43,234 nucleotides of DNA from Gammaproteobacteria bacterium. Lineage in GTDB: Bacteria > Pseudomonadota > Gammaproteobacteria > Steroidobacterales > Steroidobacteraceae. This document shows positions 15,353-23,866 of the stretch, piece by piece. The position numbers and the translations under genes are program-made. Where the stretch lies: positions 1 to 43,234 of the forward strand of contig JAGWPD010000222.1 of NCBI GenBank assembly GCA_028870705.1, given 5' to 3'. How positions within the stretch are numbered: position 1 is the stretch's first letter; each line of letters begins with the position of its first letter. Under the pieces are notes generated by a model. The model searched no databases. It saw only the letters and a list, made by a program, of their open reading frames with translations, and was not told where the DNA came from.

Positions 15353-15961
15353 GTGAAACACGACATCATCGAAAAACGCGTCGGACTGCTCGCGGTGCTG
15401 ATCGCGCTGGTGATCAGCGTCGGCGGCCTGGTGGAGATCGTGCCGCTGTACCTGTCGGGACAGGTCACCAAGCCCGCGCCCGGAATCATGCCGTTGAGCG
15501 CGCTCGCCCTCGAGGGCCGCGACATCTACGTGCGCGAGGGCTGCTACAACTGCCACTCGCAGATGATCCGCCCGCTGCGCGGCGAGACCGAGCGCTATGG
15601 GCACTACTCGGTGGCCGGCGAATCGGTGTACGACCATCCGTTCCAGTTCGGCTCGAAGCGCACCGGGCCCGACCTGGCCCGCGTCGGCGGCCGCTACTCG
15701 GATGACTGGCATCGCATCCATCTGATGAACCCGCGCGACGTGGTGCCCGAATCCAACATGCCGGGCTTCCCCTGGCTGGCGCGCAACAGGATCGACGCCA
15801 GCATCACGCCGCGCAAGATGCGCGCGCTGCGTGCCGTCGGCGTGCCCTACACCGACGCGCAGATAGCCACCGCCAGCGCCGAGGTCGACGGCCAGACCGA
15901 ACTCACCGCCTTGATCACCTACCTGCAGGGCCTCGGCGTGGCCTCGCAGGGCTGGAAATAA
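15353..15961 (+). CDS. ccoO: cbb3 oxidase subunit II (monohaem cytochrome c)
   Basis: Membrane-anchored cytochrome c that passes electrons from CcoP to CcoN. It has 202 residues from GTG 15353. An N-terminal transmembrane anchor ([22 protein letters not shown]) is followed by the haem site CYNCH and the family motif [19 protein letters not shown]. The axial Met is expected in the [10 protein letters not shown] region, where it is present. It follows ccoN after 15 bp. Confidence 0.97.
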   Translation: MKHDIIEKRVGLLAVLIALVISVGGLVEIVPLYLSGQVTKPAPGIMPLSALALEGRDIYVREGCYNCHSQMIRPLRGETERYGHYSVAGESVYDHPFQFGSKRTGPDLARVGGRYSDDWHRIHLMNPRDVVPESNMPGFPWLARNRIDASITPRKMRALRAVGVPYTDAQIATASAEVDGQTELTALITYLQGLGVASQGWK

Positions 15962-15973
15962 CGGAGGCGGGTC

Positions 15974-16165
15974 ATGCAGAGCACGCAGGAACTGTTCGGA
16001 GCGCTGAGCGGCATCTTCACCGCCGTGCTGATCGTGCTGCTGACCGCCATCACGGCCTGGGCGTGGAGCGCCAGGCGGCGTGACGCCTTCGACGCCGCGG
16101 CCCGCGTGCCACTCGAGGAGGATCCCGGCATCCGCCGGGACGACGATCAGGAGCGCGTGCCGTGA
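15974..16165 (+). CDS. ccoQ: cbb3 oxidase small subunit CcoQ
   Basis: A 63-residue protein with a single membrane helix (IFTAVLIVLLTAITAWAW) and a charged tail. Size and position between ccoO and ccoP fit CcoQ, which stabilises the complex and the CcoP interaction. GGAGG lies upstream. Its stop overlaps the GTG of ccoP. Confidence 0.88.
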   Translation: MQSTQELFGALSGIFTAVLIVLLTAITAWAWSARRRDAFDAAARVPLEEDPGIRRDDDQERVP

Positions 16166-17076
16166 GTCCCGCATTGAGCGCATTCATCATCGTGCTGACC
16201 AGCCTCAACATCGCCGGCGCCGTGTGGCTCATGCTCTCGATGCGCAAGCGGAGCGATCAGGAACCGGCTGCGGGCATGCAGACGACCGAGCACGTGTGGG
16301 ACGGCGACCTGGCGGAATACAACAACCCGCTGCCACGCTGGTGGCTGTGGCTGTTCTTCATCTCGGTGGCCTTCGCGATCGCCTACCTGTTCCTGTACCC
16401 GGGGCTGGGCAACTATGCCGGGCGACTCGGCTGGAGCTCCACCCGCCAGCACGAGGAACAGCAGCACGCGAGCGAGGCGCAGGCGGAAAAGCTGCTGGCG
16501 CACTTTGCCGGCAAGTCGGTGGTGGAACTGCGCAACGATCCGGCGGCGCTGATCGTGGGCCGCAACCTGTTCGCCAACAACTGCGCGCTGTGCCATGGCT
16601 CCGACGGTCACGGCAACCCGGGCTTCCCGAATCTCAGCGACCAGGACTGGCTCTATGGCGGGTCGCCCGTACAGGTCGAGGCGAGCATCGCCGGGGGACG
16701 CGCCGGCGTGATGATTCCGTGGCAGGCGGCGCTCGGGAGCGACGGCGTGGAGAACGTGCTGGCCTACGTGCTGTCGCTGTCCGGGCGCAGCGTGCCGGCG
16801 GGCGATGTCGCAGCGGGCAAGCAGCTGTTCGCCGCCAATTGCGTCGCGTGCCATGGCGAAGACGGCAAGGGCAACCAGGCGATCGGCGCACCGAACCTGA
16901 CCGACCACATCTGGCTCTACGGTGGTTCGGTCGATGCAGTGCGCACTTCGATCGCCAATGGCCGGCAGGGGCAGATGCCGGCGCAGCTCGAGCGGCTGGG
17001 GCCCCAGCGCGTGAAGCTGCTGGCCGCCTACGTGCTGTCGCTGGGCGCGGGCGGGAGCGATGGCGCCGCCCACTGA
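16162..17076 (+). CDS. ccoP: cbb3 oxidase subunit III (dihaem cytochrome c)
   Basis: The electron entry subunit of the oxidase. It has 304 residues from GTG 16162. Two N-terminal membrane helices (LSAFIIVLTSLNIAGAVWLML and WWLWLFFISVAFAIAYLFLY) frame the family motif HVWDGDLAEYNNPLPRWW. Two cytochrome c domains follow, with haem sites CALCH and CVACH, each with an LYGGS motif and a later Met (GVMIPW and GQMPAQ). The last 17 nt overlap the next gene. Confidence 0.96.
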   Translation: MSPALSAFIIVLTSLNIAGAVWLMLSMRKRSDQEPAAGMQTTEHVWDGDLAEYNNPLPRWWLWLFFISVAFAIAYLFLYPGLGNYAGRLGWSSTRQHEEQQHASEAQAEKLLAHFAGKSVVELRNDPAALIVGRNLFANNCALCHGSDGHGNPGFPNLSDQDWLYGGSPVQVEASIAGGRAGVMIPWQAALGSDGVENVLAYVLSLSGRSVPAGDVAAGKQLFAANCVACHGEDGKGNQAIGAPNLTDHIWLYGGSVDAVRTSIANGRQGQMPAQLERLGPQRVKLLAAYVLSLGAGGSDGAAH

Positions 17077-17422
17077 TACGCGCAGCGAACCGCGCCGGCG
17101 GACGCTCGCGATCGGCGCGGTGCTGTGGGCTTCGTTCCTCGCGGCCTGCGCCGGGACGATGTTCTTTTTCGCGTTCGTGGCCCCGGAAGACCTGCTCGGC
17201 GCCTATGCGGAAAGCGATCACGTCGATCGCATTGGCGTGTACACGCTCGGGTTCCTTGGACTGTGGTGCCTGAGCGCACTGGCCAGTGCGCTGGCGCTCC
17301 ATGTGCACCGGCAGATCGGCGGCGGCATCTCGGCCAACGCTACGCCTGGCGTCACGCCTCGGGGCAAGCCCGGGGACACACCCGGCGGCCCAGCGGACCG
17401 CGCGCCGGGCGCGCAGCCATGA
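17060..17422 (+). CDS. small membrane protein inserted between ccoP and ccoG
   Basis: 120 residues with two transmembrane helices (LAIGAVLWASFLAACAGTMFFFAFV and GVYTLGFLGLWCLSALASALALHV) joined by an acidic loop, and a Gly/Pro-rich tail of about 35 residues that looks disordered. It overlaps ccoP by 17 nt and ccoG by 4 nt (ATGA), so it is co-translated with the oxidase genes. I do not recognise a named family. A role in assembly or as an accessory subunit is suggested only by position. Confidence 0.75.
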   Translation: MAPPTDTRSEPRRRTLAIGAVLWASFLAACAGTMFFFAFVAPEDLLGAYAESDHVDRIGVYTLGFLGLWCLSALASALALHVHRQIGGGISANATPGVTPRGKPGDTPGGPADRAPGAQP

Positions 17423-18804
17423 AGGCGGACACCGCGCCGGCGCCTGCCGATTCGTACTACCAGGCGCACCGGAAGATCTATCCGCGCGAGATCCATGGGC
17501 GCTACGCACGCCTGCGCGCGCTGGCGGTGTGGGTACTGCTCGGCCTGTATTACCTCCTGCCTTGGCTCGACCTGCACGGGCGGCAGGCGGTGCTGTTCGA
17601 CCTGGCCGAGCGCAAGTTCTACATCTTCGGGTTGGTCATGTGGCCGCAGGATTTCATCTTCCTGACCTGGCTGCTGGTGCTGGCGGCGCTGTCGCTGTTC
17701 TTCTTCACTGCGCTCGCCGGCCGGCTGTGGTGCGCCTACGCCTGCCCGCAGACGGTCTGGACCGAGGCCTTCCTGTGGCTCGAACGGCTCGCCGAGGGCT
17801 CGCGCCAGGCGCGCATCAGGCTCGACGCCGCGCCGTGGGGTCCGCGCAAGTTCCTGCGCAAGGCTTCGAAACAGCTGCTGTGGGTGGGCTTCGCGGCCTG
17901 GACGGGTTTCACCTTCGTCGGCTTCTTCACGCCGATCCGCGCGCTGGCCGCGGACGCGCGCGCGCTTGCGCTCAGCCCCTGGGAACTGTTCTGGATCCTG
18001 TTCTATGGCTTCGCCACCTATGGCAATGCCGGCTACCTGCGCGAGCAGGTGTGCAAGTACATGTGCCCCTATGCGCGCTTCCAGAGCGCGATGTTCGACC
18101 AGGATACGATGATCATCACCTACGACGCCTCGCGCGGCGAGCCGCGTGGCTCGCGCCGGCGCGAGGCGCCGCGCGGCGCCGGAGGCCTTGGAGATTGCAT
18201 CGACTGCACCTGGTGCGCGCAGGTCTGCCCGACGGGGATCGACATCCGCAAGGGCCTGCAGATCGAATGCATCGCCTGCGCTGCCTGCATCGACGCCTGC
18301 GACGGCGTCATGGATCGCATCGGCTATCCGCGCGGCCTGGTGCGCTACACCACGCAGCATGCGCTCGACCACGGCACCACGCACGTGCTCAGGCCGCGGG
18401 TCCTCATCTACGGAGCGATCCTCGCGATCCTCGCGGGCGGCTTCGGCCTGGCGCTGACGCTGCGCACGCCGCTCGGCCTGGACGTGATCCGCGACCGCAC
18501 CAGCCTGTTCCGCACCCTCGATGACGGCCGCATCGAGAACGTGTACACGCTCAAGATCCTCAACAAGTCCGAGCAGGCCCGCAAGTTTGCCGTCACGGTC
18601 AGCGGCCCCGGCAAGCTCACGCTCGATCCGGCGCAGCCGGTGGTCAGCGTCGCGTCCGAAGAAGTGTATCCGGTCGTGGTGCGCGTGCAGCGCGAGGCCT
18701 ACGAACCGAATGGTTCCGAGACCATACAGTTCCACATTGCCGCGCGCGACGATCCGCGCGTGACGGCTTCCCACGCCGCCCGGCTCCTCGCTCCCACCAG
18801 GTAG
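17419..18804 (+). CDS. ccoG: cytochrome c oxidase accessory protein CcoG
   Basis: Membrane iron-sulfur protein of cbb3 assembly, shown in other bacteria to reduce Cu(II) for copper delivery. It has 461 residues from ATG 17419. Features in order: KIYPREIHGRYARLR, membrane helices (VWVLLGLYYLLPW, FIFLTWLLVLAALSLFFF, KQLLWVGFAAWTGFTFVGFF), the CAYACPQTVW motif, a two-cluster ferredoxin region CIDCTWCAQVCPTGIDIR then CIACAACIDAC, a further helix and a C-terminal periplasmic Ig-like domain with KILNKSEQARKF. Confidence 0.95.
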   Translation: MKADTAPAPADSYYQAHRKIYPREIHGRYARLRALAVWVLLGLYYLLPWLDLHGRQAVLFDLAERKFYIFGLVMWPQDFIFLTWLLVLAALSLFFFTALAGRLWCAYACPQTVWTEAFLWLERLAEGSRQARIRLDAAPWGPRKFLRKASKQLLWVGFAAWTGFTFVGFFTPIRALAADARALALSPWELFWILFYGFATYGNAGYLREQVCKYMCPYARFQSAMFDQDTMIITYDASRGEPRGSRRREAPRGAGGLGDCIDCTWCAQVCPTGIDIRKGLQIECIACAACIDACDGVMDRIGYPRGLVRYTTQHALDHGTTHVLRPRVLIYGAILAILAGGFGLALTLRTPLGLDVIRDRTSLFRTLDDGRIENVYTLKILNKSEQARKFAVTVSGPGKLTLDPAQPVVSVASEEVYPVVVRVQREAYEPNGSETIQFHIAARDDPRVTASHAARLLAPTR

Positions 18805-18811
18805 GCAGCAA

Positions 18812-19312
18812 ATGCGCAAGCCCAGAAATCCCGTGCTCGTGCTGGTGATCGCGTTGCCGCTGCTCGCGGTGGCCGGCAGCTTCGTGTCGCTGGCGCTCGC
18901 GCTCGCGCGCGGGGACACCGAACTGCCAAAAAATTACCACTGGGAAGGCGGCGCGTTTGATCGCGACCAGGAACTCGAGGCGCGCGCGGCGCGGCTGGGC
19001 ATCGGCGCGACGCTCGCCTTCGATCCCGCCGCCGGGCAGTGCGTGCTGGCGTTGCATGGCGCTGCCGCTGCGGGGCCCGCGACACTGCGGCTCGGGCTCG
19101 TGCACCCGACCGAGGCCGCGCTCGATCGCCAGCTGCTGTTGCGGCTGGAAGGCGGACGCTACCGCGCAGCGTGCAGCGCGCTGCCGCCCGCGCACTGGTG
19201 GCTCGAGCTCGCCGATGAGCAGCGCAACTGGTTGTTGCGCGGCCGGCTGCACGGGGACCTGCACCTGCCGGTACGCATCGGCGCCGCCGCCGCGGCGGCG
19301 GAGGCGCGTTGA
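18812..19312 (+). CDS. ccoH: FixH/CcoH family cbb3 assembly protein
   Basis: 166 residues: an N-terminal membrane anchor (VLVLVIALPLLAVAGSFVSLALAL), then a periplasmic domain beginning with the LPKNYHWEGGAFDRD segment that is typical of the family (YY/NYH-W-E-G...D). CcoH stays bound to the mature oxidase and helps insert subunits. Order ccoG-ccoH-ccoI is conserved. The stop overlaps the TTG start of ccoI. Confidence 0.88.
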   Translation: MRKPRNPVLVLVIALPLLAVAGSFVSLALALARGDTELPKNYHWEGGAFDRDQELEARAARLGIGATLAFDPAAGQCVLALHGAAAAGPATLRLGLVHPTEAALDRQLLLRLEGGRYRAACSALPPAHWWLELADEQRNWLLRGRLHGDLHLPVRIGAAAAAAEAR

Positions 19313-21531
19313 GCCAGGTCGCCGCACACCTGCACTGGCACGGCGCGCGCGGGCTCGAACAGGCCGAGTTCTTCGCCGAGGGCATGCATTGCGCCAATTG
19401 CGCGCGCTCGATCCGCGCGGGCGTGGGCGCGCTGCCGGGCGTACGACAGGTCGACGTCAACCTGACCACCGCGCGTGTCAGCGTCAGCTGGGACCCGGAT
19501 CGCGCCCGCCTCGGCACGGTGCTCGACGCGGTCGAGGACCTCGGCTTCCACGCCGTGCCGCTCAACGGTACGGCCGGCAGCGAAGCCCGGCACGCCGCAC
19601 GGCGCGGGATGCAGAAGCGCATCGGCCTGGCCGGACTGGCGGCCATGCAGATGTCGATGTACACGGTCGGACTCTACGCGGGAGCCTGGAGCGGCATCGA
19701 CCCGTGGATCGAGCAGCTTCTGCGCGTCACGGCGATGCTGATCGCGGTGCCGGTGCTGCTCTACTCGGGCGCGCCGTTCCTGGCCGGCGCCTGGCACGAT
19801 CTGCGCCGCCGCTCGCTCGGGATGGACGTGCCCGTGGCCGCGGCGCTGCTGCTGGCATTCATCGCCAGCGTGCTCGACACCTGGCGCAACAGCGGGCAGG
19901 TCTACTTCGATTCCGTGGCGATGTTCGTCTTCTTCCTGCTGGTGGGCCGCTACGTCGAGATGAACGTGCGCCGCAGCAGCCTGAACGCCGGCGAAGCGCT
20001 GGTACGGAGCCTGCCCGCCACCGTCACGCGGCTGCGTGATGATGGCCGGAGCGAGCGTGTGCCGCTGCAGCAACTCAATGCCGGCGACCGGCTGGTCGTG
20101 CCGCTCGGCGCCGTGATACCGGTCGACAGCACGCTCGAGCGCGGCAGCACGCTGGTCGATGAGTCGCTGGTCACCGGCGAGGCGCTGCCGGTAACGCGCG
20201 CCGCAGGCGCGCGCCTGCCCGGCGGAGCGATCAACATGGGCGCGGCCTGCACGGTACGCGCCAGCGCCGATGCGCGCCATTCGACGCTCGCATCGATGGC
20301 GGCGCTGATCGAGCGCGCGCAGGCTGAGCGCCCGCCGCAGGCGCAAGCGGCCGACCGCGCCGCCGCGCACTTCGTGTTCTGGATCGTGCTGCTGGCTGCG
20401 GCCACCGCAGTGTTCTGGTACTGGTTCGATCCGGCGCGCGCCTTCCCCGCCACGCTCGCGGTGCTGGTGGTCACCTGCCCCTGCGCGCTGTCGCTCGCGA
20501 CGCCGGCGGCGCTGGCCGCAGCGACCACGCGGCTGGCGCGCCGTGGCGTCCTGGTCACCCGCGCCGATGCGCTCGAGCGGCTGGCGGCGATCGACACGGT
20601 GGTGCTGGACAAGACCGGCACGCTCACCAATGCACGCATGCAACTGGCCGACGTCCGCTGCGTCGGCGCGTTGCCGCGGTCCGCAGCGCTGGCGCTGGCC
20701 GCAAGCCTCGAGCAGCGCTCGGCCCATCCGCTGGCCGCGGCGTTCATTGGCGCGACCACCGACAGAGTGGCGATAACCGACTTGCGCGAACACGCGGGCC
20801 ACGGCATCGAAGGCATCGTCGACGGCGCGACCTGGCGCATCGGCAAGTCCGACTGGGTCGCCCAGTTGCGCGCGCGCACCGATCCTGCCGCAGCCAGGCC
20901 TGCGGCCCCGGCTGCGCTGACGAACGCCGACCCGGACGCAGACGATTGCATCTGGCTGGGTTCGGCGGCCGGCCATGCCGCAGCGTTCAGCGTGGCCGAT
21001 ACGCTGCGCCCCGACGCGCGCGCCGCGGTTGCGCGGCTCCGCTCGCTGGGGCTGGAGGTGCGCATCGCCAGCGGCGACCGTCGCGCAACGATCGCCAGGG
21101 TCGCCGCCGAGCTCGGCATTGCGGCAGCCGAAGGACGCATGGATCCGCAGGCCAAACTCGGGCTGATCCGGCGCCTGCAGGCACAGGGACGGCATGTCCT
21201 GATGGTGGGTGACGGCATCAACGACGGCCCCGTGCTCGCCGCTGCGCACGCTTCCTGCGCGATGGGTGGCGGCGCCGCGCTGGCCCACGCCGCGGCCGAT
21301 CTGCTGCTGATGAATGAATCGCTGGTCGGGCTGGCGGGAGCGGTGCAGACCGCGCGCGGTGCAACCGGGCTGGTGCGTGCCAACCTGCGCTGGGCATTGG
21401 GCTACAACCTGTGCGCCGTGCCGCTGGCGGCCGCCGGCCTTGTCTCGCCCTGGCTGGCGGCGCTCGGCATGTCCGCCAGTTCACTGTACGTGGTGGAGCG
21501 GGCCAGGCGCTTTGCGAGGACCGACGCATGA
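19309..21531 (+). CDS. ccoI: copper-exporting P-type ATPase CcoI
   Basis: Moves copper across the inner membrane for the CuB centre of the oxidase. It has 740 residues from TTG 19309 (overlap TTGA). The N-terminal His-rich stretch is followed by a heavy-metal domain with GMHCANC (Cys28, Cys31). Membrane helices surround the transport motif VVTCPCALSLATPAAL. The phosphorylation site is DKTGTLT. The hinge is MVGDGINDGPVL, and the LVTGEALPV actuator motif is present. The HP dipeptide of the nucleotide domain is in SAHPLAAA. The stop overlaps the ATG of ccoS. Confidence 0.95.
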   Translation: MSQVAAHLHWHGARGLEQAEFFAEGMHCANCARSIRAGVGALPGVRQVDVNLTTARVSVSWDPDRARLGTVLDAVEDLGFHAVPLNGTAGSEARHAARRGMQKRIGLAGLAAMQMSMYTVGLYAGAWSGIDPWIEQLLRVTAMLIAVPVLLYSGAPFLAGAWHDLRRRSLGMDVPVAAALLLAFIASVLDTWRNSGQVYFDSVAMFVFFLLVGRYVEMNVRRSSLNAGEALVRSLPATVTRLRDDGRSERVPLQQLNAGDRLVVPLGAVIPVDSTLERGSTLVDESLVTGEALPVTRAAGARLPGGAINMGAACTVRASADARHSTLASMAALIERAQAERPPQAQAADRAAAHFVFWIVLLAAATAVFWYWFDPARAFPATLAVLVVTCPCALSLATPAALAAATTRLARRGVLVTRADALERLAAIDTVVLDKTGTLTNARMQLADVRCVGALPRSAALALAASLEQRSAHPLAAAFIGATTDRVAITDLREHAGHGIEGIVDGATWRIGKSDWVAQLRARTDPAAARPAAPAALTNADPDADDCIWLGSAAGHAAAFSVADTLRPDARAAVARLRSLGLEVRIASGDRRATIARVAAELGIAAAEGRMDPQAKLGLIRRLQAQGRHVLMVGDGINDGPVLAAAHASCAMGGGAALAHAAADLLLMNESLVGLAGAVQTARGATGLVRANLRWALGYNLCAVPLAAAGLVSPWLAALGMSASSLYVVERARRFARTDA

Positions 21532-21698
21532 GTATCGCGCTGCTGCTGATCCCGCTGGGGCTGCTGCTGCTGGCGGTGGCCGTGTGGGCGTTCTTCTGGG
21601 CCGTGAACAACGGCCAGTTCGACGACCTCGATCACGTCGCCGAGCACGCCCTGGAGGACGAATCGCCAGCGGCCGCGTTGCCTAAATCGCCACCCTGA
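21528..21698 (+). CDS. ccoS: cbb3 oxidase maturation protein CcoS
   Basis: 56 residues: one membrane helix (LLLIPLGLLLLAVAVWAFFWAV) followed directly by the family signature NNGQFDDLD, and a short acidic tail. It is needed for cofactor insertion in cbb3 oxidases studied elsewhere. The start ATG 21528 overlaps the ccoI stop. It closes the ccoGHIS part of the operon. Confidence 0.93.
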   Translation: MSIALLLIPLGLLLLAVAVWAFFWAVNNGQFDDLDHVAEHALEDESPAAALPKSPP

Positions 21699-21753
21699 CA
21701 CTAATATCCGCTTTGGAGCCGCGCGTCGGCCGGGAGCCAAGGGGATCAGAGCG

Positions 21754-22071
21754 GTGGCAAGGGAATTCGAGCCCGTGGTGGGCCAGTGGTACGAGAACAT
21801 CGACGAGAACGACAGCTTCCGCGTCCTGTCGGTGGACGAGGATGCCGAATTGATCGAGATCGAATATCTCGACGGCGACATCGAGGAGATCGACGTCGAC
21901 ACCTGGGCTGAATTCGATCTCGAGAAAATCGAGCAACCGGAAGGCTGGTCGGGAGCCGACATCGCGGGAACCGACGACGACGATGAGGACGAGGACGAAG
22001 ACTGGGATGACGATGACGACGAAGACGAGGATGACGACGATCTCGACGAGGAGACCGACGAAAACTACTGA
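21754..22071 (+). CDS. DUF6763-type acidic protein
   Basis: 105 residues from GTG 21754. The N-terminal ~65 residues form a small conserved domain (EFEPVVGQWYENIDENDSFRV, VDEDAELIEIEYLDGDIEEIDVD, WAEFDLEKIEQPEGW), known to me as DUF6763, a gammaproteobacterial protein of unknown function. The C-terminal ~35 residues are almost only Asp and Glu, a low-complexity acidic tail. It sits between ccoS and fixL, 55 bp after ccoS and 12 bp before fixL, so it may share their transcript. Confidence 0.8.
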   Translation: MAREFEPVVGQWYENIDENDSFRVLSVDEDAELIEIEYLDGDIEEIDVDTWAEFDLEKIEQPEGWSGADIAGTDDDDEDEDEDWDDDDDEDEDDDDLDEETDENY

Positions 22072-22083
22072 GCGCGCCGCGCG

Positions 22084-23208
22084 GTGAACGGCGAGCTGCA
22101 GGCGCTGCTCGATGCCTGCATCGATGCGGTGGTCATCATCGATCACCGGGGCCGCATCGCGACCTTCAACCGGACCGCCTGCCGCATGTTCGGATACCCG
22201 CTCGAGGAAGTCCTCGGGCGCAATGTCAGCATGCTCATGCCCTCGCCCGACCGCGAGCAGCATGACCAGTACCTCGCCCGCTACCTGCAGACCGGCACGC
22301 CGCGGGTCATCGGCATCGGGCGCGAGGTCATGGGCCGGCGGCGCGACGGCAGCGAATTCCCGGCCTCGCTCGCGATCGGCCGCATCGAGGGCCGTAATCC
22401 CCCGCACTTCGTCGGCTTCCTGCACGATCTGAGCAGCCGCCGCGCGCAGGAAGCACAGCGTCAGGCCGCCGAGGAGGCGGTGCGCGAGGCGCGCGAGCGG
22501 CTCACCCATGTGGCGCGTTTGTCCACCATGGGCGAGATGACCACCGGCCTCGCGCACGAGATCAACCAGCCGCTCACCGCGATCACGCTGTATGCCCAGG
22601 CGGCGGAGCGCCTTGCGAACCAGGCGACGCCCGACCTGGGCGAGATCATCGTGGCGCTGCGCCAGATCAGCGCCCAGGCGCTGCGCGCTGGCGAGATCAT
22701 CAGGCGGCTGCGCGAACTGGTGCGCAACCGCCAGACGCACGAGGAACTGCTGGACCTGAATGCCGTGGTGCGCGAACTCGCGGTGCTGGCCGAATCGGAC
22801 GCGCGGGTCAACGACGTGCGGCTGGTGATGGATCTGGCCGCCAGCCTGCCGCCGGTGCTGGGCGATGCGATCCAGCTGCAGCAGGTGATGCTGAACCTGG
22901 TGCGCAATGCGATCGATGCGGTGCAGGCCGAGGGCTGCGAGCGGCTGGTGACGCTGCGCACCGCGCGCGCCGGCAGCGGTGTCGAGATGAGCGTGAGCGA
23001 CCTGGGACCCGGGCTCGATGCGGCCATCCGCGACCGGCTGTTCGAGGCCTTCGCGACCACCAAGCCGTCCGGCACCGGCCTGGGCCTCGCGATCAGCCGT
23101 TCGATCGTCGAGGCGCACGGCGGCCAGCTCGATTGGCGCCCGAACGGGCCGCGCGGCAGCTGCTTCCATTTCCTGCTGCCGGCCGTCAACAATGGAGAAA
23201 GCACATGA
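22084..23208 (+). CDS. fixL: oxygen-sensing histidine kinase FixL (haem PAS)
   Basis: 374 residues from GTG 22084. Residues about 5-118 are a PAS domain with the FixL haem signature: His60 in PDREQHDQYLARY, the proximal haem ligand, and Arg80 in VIGIGR, which contacts bound oxygen. Their spacing of 20 equals that of His200 and Arg220 in Bradyrhizobium FixL. A coiled-coil linker follows, then HisKA with His158 in GLAHEINQPLTA, and HATPase with NLVRNAIDAV, DLGPGLD and GTGLGLAISRSIVEAHGG. No membrane helix is present, so it is a soluble kinase. It should be active at low oxygen and phosphorylate FixJ (ATGA overlap). Its place behind ccoNOQPGHIS points to control of the oxidase. Confidence 0.93.
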   Translation: MNGELQALLDACIDAVVIIDHRGRIATFNRTACRMFGYPLEEVLGRNVSMLMPSPDREQHDQYLARYLQTGTPRVIGIGREVMGRRRDGSEFPASLAIGRIEGRNPPHFVGFLHDLSSRRAQEAQRQAAEEAVREARERLTHVARLSTMGEMTTGLAHEINQPLTAITLYAQAAERLANQATPDLGEIIVALRQISAQALRAGEIIRRLRELVRNRQTHEELLDLNAVVRELAVLAESDARVNDVRLVMDLAASLPPVLGDAIQLQQVMLNLVRNAIDAVQAEGCERLVTLRTARAGSGVEMSVSDLGPGLDAAIRDRLFEAFATTKPSGTGLGLAISRSIVEAHGGQLDWRPNGPRGSCFHFLLPAVNNGEST

Positions 23209-23831
23209 AGATCCCCGCAGCCTGCGTATTCATTGTCGACGACGATGAGGCGGTCCGCAGCTCGGTGCGCTTCCTGATCCGCTCCGTTGGCCTGCAGGCA
23301 CAGGTCTACCCTTCGGCGCAGGAATTCCTGGCGGTTTACGATCCACGGCATCCCGGCTGCCTGCTGCTGGATGTGCGGATGCCGGGCATGAGCGGGCTCG
23401 AGCTGCAGCAGGAACTCAATCGCCGCGGCGCGACCATCCCGGTGGTGTTCATATCGGGGCACGGCGATGTGCCGATGGCCGTCGAGGCGATGCAGCAGGG
23501 TGCCTTCGATTTCCTGCAAAAGCCCTTCCGCGACCAGGACCTGCTCGACCGCGTGCAGCGTGCGCTGGCGCGCGATGCCGAATCGCGCGCCCGGCTGGCC
23601 GCCCGCGCCGAGATCGCGTCCCGCCTGGCGACGCTGACGCCGCGCGAATCCGAGGTGTTGCAGCTGATCACGCGCGGCAAGGCCAACAAGGTCGTGGGCG
23701 CCGAGCTCGGCGTGAGCCAGCGCACCGTCGAGATCCATCGCGCCCATGTCATGGAGAAGATGAACGCCAGTTCGCTGGCGGAACTGGTGCGCATGGTGCT
23801 CGATACCGAGGATCCTACGCACAATCCCTGA
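23205..23831 (+). CDS. fixJ: response regulator FixJ
   Basis: 208 residues. Receiver domain 1-125: acidic pocket VDDDE (Asp12-14), phospho-Asp56 in LLLDVRMPG, Ser in FISGHGDVP and Lys in FLQKPFRD. LuxR-type HTH about 140-203: LTPRESEVLQLITRGKANKVVGAELGVSQRTVEIHRAHVM. This is the standard FixJ layout. It activates promoters when phosphorylated by FixL. No fixK gene is visible in the window, so FixJ may act on the oxidase directly or through a regulator elsewhere. Confidence 0.94.
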   Translation: MKIPAACVFIVDDDEAVRSSVRFLIRSVGLQAQVYPSAQEFLAVYDPRHPGCLLLDVRMPGMSGLELQQELNRRGATIPVVFISGHGDVPMAVEAMQQGAFDFLQKPFRDQDLLDRVQRALARDAESRARLAARAEIASRLATLTPRESEVLQLITRGKANKVVGAELGVSQRTVEIHRAHVMEKMNASSLAELVRMVLDTEDPTHNP

Positions 23832-23866
23832 TTTCAGCGGCCCCGTGCCCGGCCCAGACTCGCCCG

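Noticed and set aside
13808-16183. 791-residue frame antisense to ccoN, ccoO and ccoQ
   Set aside because: Rich in His, Arg and Gln, as expected for the complement of GC-rich coding sequence; the opposite strand holds clear oxidase genes.
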